DNA of 46,210 nt from Salinivirgaceae bacterium (GTDB taxonomy: Bacteria > Bacteroidota > Bacteroidia > Bacteroidales > SZUA-534). Position 1 is the stretch's first letter, and each line of letters begins with the position of its first letter. Positions 1 through 7,319 of this stretch are shown here, one piece after another. A program made the position numbers and the translations under genes. The notes beneath the pieces were generated by a model. It saw only the letters and a list, made by a program, of their open reading frames with translations. It searched no databases and was not told where the DNA came from. The DNA is taken from contig JAFXQB010000023.1 in the NCBI GenBank assembly GCA_017527435.1, positions 1-46,210 on the forward strand, in the 5' to 3' direction.

Positions 1-3000
1 ATAACCACCGGCTTTTATGTAGTCGTTTCCTATTTGCGGGTGAGAATTGGTGAGATTAGGCGAGCCGGAAGAACCGGAATGAAAGGCGAAAGGTGTATAG
101 GCATAAGTAGTAAATGTGCCATAGCTATCAGCGCTACACCAATTGCCAGTAAAGCTGCTTCGCCAGTAAACAATCCAATAACCATCGTTTTTACTGTTTC
201 CAATACCTCCACCGCTACTACTTGATTCATATTCGTCGCCATTTCCATGCCGACCGACATCATCGAACTGATAACCACTTGGGTCAACATACTTCAAAGG
301 ATTGTTCAAACAGTAAGAATACCGGTTGAAATTTTGGGGATTGTCAGGAGATTGAATGAAAGGGTCTGGTGAGAGGAAGCGGCCAAGTAGCGGGTCATAG
401 AAACGGCCGTTCATATCAATAAGGCCAAACACATTCCAGTGCTCATGGCCGGTATAGCCTCGAGTTAAGCCCATGGCGTTCTTTGTGATGGTCTGCTTGC
501 CCCAAGCGTCGTATGTGGCCGAAAACTGTTTTGTCCCACTGGCGTCAAAAAGATTTATTATGCTGCCAAGGTGGTCTGTCTCAACGTAGTAAGGTGTTGT
601 GGTGCCGTTTTTCTTAACATACACGGCGGCAAGGCCGTCGGGGCTGGCAACATAGTGGTATGTGGTTGTTGTGCCGTTAACAGTACGCTGCTCATAGTTG
701 TCAGCGTAGAGCGTTGTGGTGGTGTTAGAGCCATTCACAAGCACAGTTTTTGTGCGCTGGCGGTCGGGGCCGTAGGTGATGGTGAGCGTGTTAGTGCCCT
801 GCACCACGGTTGCCACCTTGTTGAAGGCGTTGTAGGTGAGGCTGGCCGCTCCCTGAATAAGGTTGCCGGTGTTCTCAACCTGCACAACGGCGTTTTTCTT
901 GCCGGTGTCGTAGGTGTATTTGCCAATGCCGGTCTTGCTGGCAATGTTGCCGTTCGGCGCATAGCTTGTGCCGGTGTTGAGGCGGTCGAACTGGTCATAT
1001 TTGAATGTTTCAGTACCGTTCATTCCGTTGCGCTGCGTGAGGTTGCCGGTGGCGCCGTCGAAGCTGTACGTCATCTTGTGCAGCGAGCCTGCCTGGCGTA
1101 TGATTTCCTGCTCGGTGAGCAGCCCCTTGTCGGAATACTTGCGCGTAACATACAGCGGCTGCGTGCCAAGCGCCCACCGGCGTTGCGTGCCGGTATAAGA
1201 GTCGCGCTCCCACACTCTCTGTCCGCCAATCTTTATGGCGGTGAGGTAGCCGTTGGCGTCGTATGTGTAGTTTTCTGTCATTCCGTCGGGGAAAGTCTGC
1301 GTGGCCATCTGGCCGTTCGAGTTGTAAGTATACGAAAAAGTCAGAACCGTTCCATCGATGGAGTATGTTTTTTTTGTCAGACGGTTATATGTGTCGTAAG
1401 TGTAGCTAACACTTTGGCTGCCAGCGGTTTCTTTTTTCAGACGCAGGTTGCTGTCATACTCGTAGGTAGTTGTCACTCCACCGCAAACTTGTTTGATCAG
1501 CAACCCTGAGGCGTTGTAGGTTTTGGTGGTGATGTTTCCGCGGGCGTCGGTCTGTTTTGTAACGCGCCCTAGAGCATCATACACGTATGAGGTTTTCCCG
1601 GCGTCGACATCGGTGAGCGATGATTGCAGTCCACGTTTGTCATAGGCCATAGTGGCTACAGTGTAGCTTTGTCCGCTGGCATCATTATAATTGATACTTG
1701 TGGGCTGCCCGTTTGAGGCAATTTTGTATGAGGCTGAGGAACATTGATTGTGGCTCACAGTTGTCAGATTACCCCAAGGGTCGTAGCTTTTCGACAAGTA
1801 TTTGCCATTCCCTTGTGATGCGGCGACACTCCGTTTTGAATAGGAGAAGGTTGTGGTTTGCCCTGTTCCGGTAACTGATTTTGTCAGCTGGCCCATATTA
1901 TCATAAGTGTAATAGTCGGTCAGGCTGATGCTTCCAATGCTTCTCGACTGTGTGCTTACATTGCCGTTTATAAAGTCGTAGCTTGTGCTGTTTGTAAAAG
2001 TGACGCCTTTCTCGCCTGTCGATGTTGTCTCAACCTCACGGCCGAGATTGTCGTACCAAGTGGTTGTTGCCGCCTGGCCGGTTGTTTTTGTAGTCACACT
2101 ATTTCTTCTGTAAGGCATTGTTCCCCAACTTCTTGTGTAGGTGGTTGCGGTACCGTCGGGATGGGTGATTTTGGTAATGTTGCCAATGGCGTCGTATGTG
2201 TACGATGTTGTCAGCAGCGAGCCGCTAATACCTTCCTGCTTCTTGGTCAGCCGCCCCAAATTATTGTATGTATAATTGGTTATCAGTGAGTTGGCCGAAG
2301 ATTTTTCTGATGCCACAAAGCGGTTTGTGGCGTCGTATTTGAGTGTTGTGGTCACGGCTGTTATGCCTGAGGCCGATACAGTATGAGTTTCCATATTGCC
2401 AAACGAGCTGTAGGTGTACTCGTGCGTAACTGGCACGGTTGAGGCATTCTCTACCATTGTGGTCACTTTCCCTTTCCCATCGTAGGTATATGTGGTTTTG
2501 GTGGTAAATGTGTTGGCGTCGTCTTTGTGCTTCTGTGTTGTCACCACCGTTCCCGGTTTATTGCCAACATACGAAGAGTATTCAACCTGCCTGTACATAT
2601 TGGTGACATTGTATTTTGTATACTGCTTGGTAAGATGGTATCTGCTATCGTAGGTGTTGGTTGTGGTGGTGAGCTCACCATAAAAGCCGGTTTCTTTGAC
2701 GGTTTCCGGATACGTGAAGTGGCTTGTCTTATATCCCGTGCTTGTCAACGTTGAAAATGTGGTTTCTGTTGTTGCAGACTTGCCACCTTTCGTGATAGTA
2801 TTTGTCATTTTCGATGGCTCATAATATGTGGCGTTAAGCGAATTGACAGTTGTCGTCCGTTTCTCGCCGGTTGTGCTGTTATTGGCCTCAACAGTGGTGA
2901 ATCCGAGCATCCCGCGGCCTTGCAGGTGGGCGCGCAGGCCTGAGTATTTGTAGTTGGTGTAATAACTGTTGTATGCCAGATTCTGATATACTTGTTTTAC

Positions 3001-5217
3001 AACACTCAAAGGCACACATAATGTGGCCAACGGATAGGGGCTGCTACTGCCTTTTGTGTAAACATTCGCATCACAAAGTGTGGAATATGAGATTGTTGTG
3101 TATATGCCAGATTGGCCGACTGAAATGCTTGTCAGTTTGTTGGTGGATGAGGTTGTATTGCATTTGTATACATAATTGTCTAATTGTGTGTCGGAATAAG
3201 ATCCGTTATATACATTCTTGCCATGATTTAATAATTCAGTGAAGCCATCGCCATTAAAATCACCTGCTTTCGGTGTTCTGGAATAGTTAAGTTCCGTGCT
3301 TTTAATAACAGATAACTGCTCACCAGATGATTTTAGCCATTTGTGTATATAAGTATATTCACGGTTGTCAGTGTTATATGAAGGAATGGCAAGTATTGCA
3401 TCTGCCTTCCCATCATTGTTAAAGTCTGCGATACAGCAAGAAATATCGACCGTTTCAGTATGCGAAGGGTATTTTTCTTTGTAAGGATGAATGCATGTAC
3501 ACATGTTTTTTGGTGTAAAACATCCGTTCCCATTATTTATAGCAACGCATATATCCACGGTTAAATTATTGACGGTTTTAACAGGTTTATCATATTCTAT
3601 AGATTGATACGCCAACAGTATATCAAGTAATCCGTCACCATCAAAATCTCCAAAATCTATAAAATCTGATAGTTTAAACAGTGTTTTGGTGGTTTTATTA
3701 CTTTCGGAGAAGGGAAATGAGGTGGATGTCGTACCATTATTCCAATAAATAGTATATCCTGTAGAATGTAAAACAATCAGATCTTGCATGCCATTACCGT
3801 TAAAATCGGCAGTTTTAATTGCTTGAGGAGCCGAAGTTAGATTTAAATAGCCTTCAGTTTTTTGTGTGGCATTATTTGTCGAAAGACAAAACAACCGGCA
3901 CAAATACCCGTGGTTTGAATTGGTAGTTGTTTTATTAAGACAAATGATTTCGCTCTTTCCGTCTCGATAAAAGTCATTTGCATCAAGCAGAGAGTTCTGG
4001 TCACCAATATTGATGGTGAATAAATAATCTGATACTTTAGTAAAAGTTTGGGCAGAAGAGGTTTTCGTCGCAACAACCACATCCTTTTTCCCATTGCCGT
4101 TGATGTCTGCCAACATAAATTGTCCCTTGGATATGCTGCCACAATCAACATTTATACTTTCGTTGTTGCTGAAACTAAGTGCGCCAGAGGTTAAGCTGGC
4201 GTAATACGGATTAATTGTGACCTTTGAATTAATTAATTTGAAGTAGATTATATCATCCATACCGTCTCCGTTTATATCACCATATAAATCGTATGTTCCA
4301 AAAGGTATGTTTCCAATTGTCGAAACAGACAAAGTGCTTGGAATTTTGCTCCACCCCAGCGTCACTGGCGGCAACTTTGTTGTTCCATAAGATTCTTCAA
4401 TTTTCGTTAATCGTGAAAAGGCATCGGTGTTTGAGTAAGTCAGTGTGTATTTGTTGCGCTCCACACTGTTGGTTTTAATAGTGACACTTGTCAGACGTCT
4501 GTTCATTGTGCACGATTGCCCGTTTACAATATATGGAATCGCATCAGCGCGGCTTCCGTACTCAAAAGTCACAATGTTGCTCAGCCCTGTTGATGCGCCT
4601 AAGTTTGTGCCATACTGAACCTGTGTCAAATAAACACATCCGTTGATTGTAGTGTATGAGTAACCAATCACGTTACCATACTTGTCTTCCAATCGACTCA
4701 AATACCAAGCATAAGGTACGTTCCCGGCTTTAGCAGTATAGTTGTAGTATGCAGTGTTACCATTTTGCAGATTGATTTTGAAGGTCTGGCTGCTGCCAGA
4801 ACCCAATTTGGTAATCACGTCCTGAGGCGAGTTTTCTGCCCTAAAATCTGCCTGCCCTAATTGCAGCAAACGCACACCGTCGAGGCTGTACACATCGTTA
4901 TCGTTGTATCCAATACCCTTAGCTGTACCATCGTGGTAAATGTCTTTTGCCGTGCGTGTTATCACTGATGTGCCATAGATTGAGATTCCCATTCCGGCCA
5001 CACCGTTGCCGCTTTGGCTGTTATAGACAAGGCCAAGGCTGGGAACCATGCCGTTTATGCCTTCGGGCAAGTCAAAAGGTAGAGTGTAGGTGGCTGCGCC
5101 ACTCTCACTTACGTTGAACACTCCGCCCATATCGCCAAAACCATAATCTTCGGCTTCGGCGTTCACAAACGGCAACGCAAATGCCATTGCTGCAAAAATT
5201 TTTGTTATAGTTTTCAT
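1..5217 (-). CDS. Giant secreted SpvB/FG-GAP/RHS-repeat protein, 3' end outside window
   Basis: The frame is open from an ATG at 5217 to the window edge (1739 codons, no stop). It begins with a signal peptide (MKTITKIFAAMAFALPFVNA). Residues about 25-110 read as an SpvB/TcdB-type N-terminal domain (LPEGINGMVPSLGLVYNS, then GMGISIYG). Residues about 310-660 hold FG-GAP/VCBS-like blades with Dx(D/N)xDG loops such as DINGDGMDD, DFDGDGLLD and DFNGDGFTE. Residues about 770-1570 hold many YD/RHS repeats (YTYDAIGNITK, YVYDALGRVTK). The RHS core signature lies at 655-300 (DHLGSI, then GRFYDPLLGRFLSPDPF and YVDPSGY). The last 100 or so residues, after DPSGY, are a non-repeat tail rich in Gly, Ser and Tyr that continues outside. 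RHS proteins form a shell around a variable C-terminal domain that is often a toxin, so the tail is where any effector would lie. It starts 12 bases after the small T9SS gene and is probably co-translated. Whether it is a toxin, an adhesin or a wall-associated protein cannot be decided here. Confidence 0.9.
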   Translation of the reverse strand, partial: MKTITKIFAAMAFALPFVNAEAEDYGFGDMGGVFNVSESGAATYTLPFDLPEGINGMVPSLGLVYNSQSGNGVAGMGISIYGTSVITRTAKDIYHDGTAKGIGYNDNDVYSLDGVRLLQLGQADFRAENSPQDVITKLGSGSSQTFKINLQNGNTAYYNYTAKAGNVPYAWYLSRLEDKYGNVIGYSYTTINGCVYLTQVQYGTNLGASTGLSNIVTFEYGSRADAIPYIVNGQSCTMNRRLTSVTIKTNSVERNKYTLTYSNTDAFSRLTKIEESYGTTKLPPVTLGWSKIPSTLSVSTIGNIPFGTYDLYGDINGDGMDDIIYFKLINSKVTINPYYASLTSGALSFSNNESINVDCGSISKGQFMLADINGNGKKDVVVATKTSSAQTFTKVSDYLFTINIGDQNSLLDANDFYRDGKSEIICLNKTTTNSNHGYLCRLFCLSTNNATQKTEGYLNLTSAPQAIKTADFNGNGMQDLIVLHSTGYTIYWNNGTTSTSFPFSESNKTTKTLFKLSDFIDFGDFDGDGLLDILLAYQSIEYDKPVKTVNNLTVDICVAINNGNGCFTPKNMCTCIHPYKEKYPSHTETVDISCCIADFNNDGKADAILAIPSYNTDNREYTYIHKWLKSSGEQLSVIKSTELNYSRTPKAGDFNGDGFTELLNHGKNVYNGSYSDTQLDNYVYKCNTTSSTNKLTSISVGQSGIYTTISYSTLCDANVYTKGSSSPYPLATLCVPLSVVKQVYQNLAYNSYYTNYKYSGLRAHLQGRGMLGFTTVEANNSTTGEKRTTTVNSLNATYYEPSKMTNTITKGGKSATTETTFSTLTSTGYKTSHFTYPETVKETGFYGELTTTTNTYDSRYHLTKQYTKYNVTNMYRQVEYSSYVGNKPGTVVTTQKHKDDANTFTTKTTYTYDGKGKVTTMVENASTVPVTHEYTYSSFGNMETHTVSASGITAVTTTLKYDATNRFVASEKSSANSLITNYTYNNLGRLTKKQEGISGSLLTTSYTYDAIGNITKITHPDGTATTYTRSWGTMPYRRNSVTTKTTGQAATTTWYDNLGREVETTSTGEKGVTFTNSTSYDFINGNVSTQSRSIGSISLTDYYTYDNMGQLTKSVTGTGQTTTFSYSKRSVAASQGNGKYLSKSYDPWGNLTTVSHNQCSSASYKIASNGQPTSINYNDASGQSYTVATMAYDKRGLQSSLTDVDAGKTSYVYDALGRVTKQTDARGNITTKTYNASGLLIKQVCGGVTTTYEYDSNLRLKKETAGSQSVSYTYDTYNRLTKKTYSIDGTVLTFSYTYNSNGQMATQTFPDGMTENYTYDANGYLTAIKIGGQRVWERDSYTGTQRRWALGTQPLYVTRKYSDKGLLTEQEIIRQAGSLHKMTYSFDGATGNLTQRNGMNGTETFKYDQFDRLNTGTSYAPNGNIASKTGIGKYTYDTGKKNAVVQVENTGNLIQGAASLTYNAFNKVATVVQGTNTLTITYGPDRQRTKTVLVNGSNTTTTLYADNYEQRTVNGTTTTYHYVASPDGLAAVYVKKNGTTTPYYVETDHLGSIINLFDASGTKQFSATYDAWGKQTITKNAMGLTRGYTGHEHWNVFGLIDMNGRFYDPLLGRFLSPDPFIQSPDNPQNFNRYSYCLNNPLKYVDPSGYQFDDVGRHGNGDEYESSSSGGGIGNSKNDGYWIVYWRSSFTGNWCSADSYGTFTTYAYTPFAFHSGSSGSPNLTNSHPQIGNDYIKAGGY

Positions 5218-5229
5218 AATCGGTTGTTT

Positions 5230-5706
5230 TTATTCTTTAATGATTCTCCATGTTGTTTGTTCGTTGCCAATGGTTATCCGCATAAAGTAGATTCCGTTCG
5301 CGGCTCCCAACAGGTCTATCTGGTTGCTGCCGGTCAGGCTGCCACAGACTTTAACAATCCGCCCGTTGCCGTCGTACACTTCAATGCGGTCGCCGCCTGA
5401 AAGTTCCGCGCCGTCAATGTCCACGCGCAGCGCACCCTTGGTAGGGTTGGGGTAGATTTTGATTTCGGCCTGGCCGAGAGCGTCGCTTTGAGGCTCGCCC
5501 AAATCGGCAACGGCCACGCTCTCCGCCGCAATAACAGTGTCGGGCCGTGCCATTTTCTTAAGTGTTTTTGCGAGCGTTATGGTTTTTGCCGTACGATTGC
5601 CCGCCGCATCATACGAATAGCTTACCTGTGCCGACGATTCGGCTGCAATGCCCACAAACAATGTGAGCGCCAACGCGCGTAGCGTTGTTTTGTTTAAATA
5701 ACTCAT
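5230..5706 (-). CDS. Small secreted protein with one YD motif and a T9SS type A sorting domain
   Basis: A protein of 158 residues if read from the ATG at 5706; an in-frame ATG at 5727 abuts the terminator T-run and would add seven polar residues before the signal peptide, so 5706 is preferred. Residues 1-27 are a signal peptide ending ESSAQ. Next comes a single RHS-like motif (SYSYDAAGNRTAKTI). After an Ala/Asp-rich linker, residues about 80-158 form a Por-secretion C-terminal sorting domain: IYPNPTKGALRVDI, IEVYDGNGRIV, ANGIYFMRI and a final basic WRIIKE. Such domains direct export through the type IX system and are cleaved at the cell surface. It lies 12 bases upstream of the SpvB/RHS gene and shares its YD motif, which suggests the two act together. 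Its role is unknown; it might be a surface partner or anchor of the RHS protein (inference). Confidence 0.85.
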   Translation of the reverse strand: MSYLNKTTLRALALTLFVGIAAESSAQVSYSYDAAGNRTAKTITLAKTLKKMARPDTVIAAESVAVADLGEPQSDALGQAEIKIYPNPTKGALRVDIDGAELSGGDRIEVYDGNGRIVKVCGSLTGSNQIDLLGAANGIYFMRITIGNEQTTWRIIKE

Positions 5707-5727
5707 TGTGTGTTGTTTTGGGGACAT

Positions 5728-5758
5728 AAAAAAAGCGCGAACTCAACTTTCTCGCGCT
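5728..5758 (-). terminator. Intrinsic terminator directly before the T9SS/RHS unit
   Basis: On the minus strand a 7-bp perfect stem (AGCGCGA/TCGCGCT, 5752-5758 with 5734-5740, loop of 11) is followed at once by seven T residues (5728-5734) and then by ATG at 5725-5727. Its 5' arm shares 5756-5758 with the 3' end of the long outer stem of the upstream leader, so the two structures cannot both form fully. This placement suggests attenuation rather than simple termination of rplI, which has its own terminator at 6008-6038. Confidence 0.65.
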
Positions 5759-5873
5759 AAGTGGGCATTTGGCGTAGCCTGATGAATACGAAATAAGTCA
5801 AGCCCACGCTTTCGCGTAGGCTACTCTACTTATTTCCTTCCATCCATCGTTCGATCGCCAAATTTCACTTAGC
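5756..5873 (-). promoter_or_regulatory. Structured leader RNA, riboswitch- or attenuator-like, unclassified
   Basis: Read on the minus strand, several exact complementary segments nest or cross. An outer stem pairs 5866-5873 with 5756-5763 (8 bp) and continues, after a small internal loop, with 5856-5863 pairing 5767-5774 (8 bp). Inside, 5828-5836 pairs with 5790-5798 (9 bp), while 5818-5824 pairs with 5774-5780 (7 bp); these cross, which is pseudoknot topology. A third hairpin at 5806-5817 has ACGC/GCGU arms around a GAAA tetraloop and can be lengthened with flanking GCC/GGC. GTGGGC next to it can pair with GCCCAC at 5761-5766. The combination with an overlapping terminator just before the ORF is typical of a riboswitch or attenuator. 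No known class was recognised. Confidence 0.5.
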
Positions 5874-6007
5874 AGAAGAAAACAGCAAATAGCTTCAATA
5901 TGTTATATGCGTGCTAACGCACAATTCTTATGTCTGGTTCTTGTTATTGTTTTTAAAAATTAGTGTAACAAGTATATGAGTTATTTTGATAATAACAAAG
6001 AAAGCAA

Positions 6008-6038
6008 CAAAAAAAGCCGTCCCAAACGGAACGGCTTT
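6008..6038 (-). terminator. Terminator of the rpsF-rpsR-rplI operon
   Basis: On the minus strand AAGCCGT and ACGGCTT arms (6031-6037 with 6014-6020) enclose a 10-base loop and are followed by a T-run. It lies 24 bases past the rplI stop codon. Confidence 0.85.
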
Positions 6039-6061
6039 CATTTATCGAATTGTGTTTCAGA

Positions 6062-6514
6062 TTATTCTGCAACAACTTCGAACGGCAACTCGAACTCAAC
6101 TTCTTTGTGAAGTTTGATTTTGGCAACATACTTGCCAAGTTCTTTAATGTTGTCGCCTTTAACGAGAATGCTCTTGCGGTCAATTTCAACGCCTTGCTTC
6201 TGGATGGCTTCGGCAAGCTGGATGTTGTTGACAGAGCCGAAGATTTTACCATTTGAACTGGCTTTGGTGCCAATGACAATGGTGAGAGCCTCAATCTGAG
6301 CGCGCAGTGCGATTGCGTCGTTCTTGATTTTCTCTTCCTTGTGAGCGCGTTGTTTCTTGTTCTCGGCAAGAATCTTCTTCGCAGCCTCGGTTGCAACGAT
6401 TGCCATGCCCTGGGGAATCAGATAGTTACGTCCGTAACCGTCTTTAACGGTAACAATATCGTCTTTGTAACCTAAATTGGGAACGTTCTGTTTCAATATA
6501 ATTTCCATATCCAA
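6062..6514 (-). CDS. rplI: 50S ribosomal protein L9
   Basis: A protein of 150 residues, the usual L9 length. The N-terminal domain shows the L9 pattern (MEIILKQNVPNLGYKDDIVTV, then GYGRNYLIPQGMA). A long helical linker (residues about 45-75, KKILAENKKQRAHKEEKI) leads to the C-terminal domain ending in FELPFEV. L9 binds 23S rRNA domain V near the L1 stalk. Two start codons sit close together (MDMEII); the second would give the canonical MEII start. It is the third gene of rpsF-rpsR-rplI, 8 bases after rpsR, and is followed by a clear terminator. Confidence 0.97.
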   Translation of the reverse strand: MDMEIILKQNVPNLGYKDDIVTVKDGYGRNYLIPQGMAIVATEAAKKILAENKKQRAHKEEKIKNDAIALRAQIEALTIVIGTKASSNGKIFGSVNNIQLAEAIQKQGVEIDRKSILVKGDNIKELGKYVAKIKLHKEVEFELPFEVVAE

Positions 6515-6522
6515 TCCTCCTC

Positions 6523-6792
6523 TTATTTAAGCATGTCAGTTACATACGGAAGCAGAGCCAAGTGGCGTGCTCTTTTGATTGCGGTGGCAACCTTGCGCTG
6601 ATATTTCAGCGAAGTACCGGTGATGCGACGGGGAAGAATCTTGCCCTGCTCGTTCAGGAAACGTTTCAGGAACTCTGGATCCTTGTAGTCGATGTACTTG
6701 ATTTTGTTCTTTTTGAAACGGCAGTATTTCTTCTTTTTGATTTCTACTGTCGGCGGGGTCAGATACCTGATTTCTGATGAATTCTGTGACAT
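6523..6792 (-). CDS. rpsR: 30S ribosomal protein S18
   Basis: A protein of 89 residues. It shows the S18 core: [38 protein letters not shown] and the basic [20 protein letters not shown]18 packs against S6 on the platform of the small subunit, which explains its place between rpsF (3 bases upstream) and rplI (8 bases downstream). The gene order S6-S18-L9 is the normal Bacteroidetes one. Nothing unusual was seen. Confidence 0.97.
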   Translation of the reverse strand: MSQNSSEIRYLTPPTVEIKKKKYCRFKKNKIKYIDYKDPEFLKRFLNEQGKILPRRITGTSLKYQRKVATAIKRARHLALLPYVTDMLK

Positions 6793-6795
6793 GGC

Positions 6796-7146
6796 TTATT
6801 CCTCCTTCTTAGCTTCAGATTTTAAACTTCTTTTTTTGTTTGCGTACTCAATAGCAAACTTGTCCATCTTCATGGTAAGGAAACGCATGATGCGCTCATC
6901 GCGGCGATACTCGGTTTCGAGCTTGCCAACGATGCTACCCTCACCCTTGAACTCTACCAAATAGTAGAATCCTGTGGATTTCTTTTGAATTGGATAAGCC
7001 AATTTCCGAAGACCCCAATCTTCTTCGTAAACGATTTCACCTCCCATATCGGTGATAACGCCTTTGAATTTGTCAACCGCTTCCTTCATCTGTGGTGCAG
7101 ACAAAACGGGATTTGCAATGAAAACGGTTTCGTAACTGTTTGACAT
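6796..7146 (-). CDS. rpsF: 30S ribosomal protein S6
   Basis: A protein of 116 residues starting at the ATG at 7146 ([15 protein letters not shown]). The frame stays open further upstream to 7272, but that part overlaps the promoter and lacks S6 similarity. S6 features are the YETVFI start, [24 protein letters not shown] and the C-terminal [10 protein letters not shown], followed by a charged tail. S6 binds S18 on the small-subunit platform. It is the first gene of the operon and is driven by the promoter at 7182-7211. Confidence 0.97.
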   Translation of the reverse strand: MSNSYETVFIANPVLSAPQMKEAVDKFKGVITDMGGEIVYEEDWGLRKLAYPIQKKSTGFYYLVEFKGEGSIVGKLETEYRRDERIMRFLTMKMDKFAIEYANKKRSLKSEAKKEE

Positions 7147-7181
7147 AAATTTTAATTTTTTATTTGTTAAAAATCGGACTG

Positions 7182-7211
7182 CAAAGGTACTGATTGATTT
7201 TGTTTTTGCAA
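7182..7211 (-). promoter_or_regulatory. Bacteroidetes-type promoter of rpsF
   Basis: On the minus strand TTG (7209-7211), 19 bases, then TACCTTTG (7182-7189) match the -33/-7 consensus of the Bacteroidetes primary sigma factor exactly. The start codon lies 35 bases downstream in an AT-rich leader. Confidence 0.85.
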
Positions 7212-7319
7212 GTATTTGTCTTGGCGTTGCACGATTTTTTTTCAAACACGTTTTTTTGTTATTTTGCGGCATGTGCCGGATGATGCCGGTATCTTTATAT
7301 TGAATTGATATTTAGGTGT

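Larger units (their letters stand above)
5707..6061. other. 355-base intergenic stretch between the T9SS/RHS unit and rplI
   Basis: It holds the rplI terminator, the structured leader and its terminator. A further small hairpin lies at about 5908-5922 on either strand (TGCGT/ACGCA arms around TAGC). No convincing TAnnTTTG promoter was found for the leader transcript, and no extra gene was seen. Confidence 0.6.

Noticed and set aside
571..1509. Open frame of 312 codons on the plus strand
   Set aside because: It is antisense to the YD-repeat part of the RHS gene and mirrors its periodic codons (VVxVV, CGGV). No start signal or domain.
5774..5836. Hammerhead-like CTGATGA and GAAA on the plus strand with GTAGC/GCTAC flanks
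   Set aside because: There is no stem II between CTGATGA and GAAA, and the order of stem I and III arms is wrong. The minus-strand leader explains the pairings better.
7147..7272. Longer start of rpsF (42 extra codons)
   Set aside because: It would run through a perfect promoter, and S6 proteins start at the SYETVFI segment.
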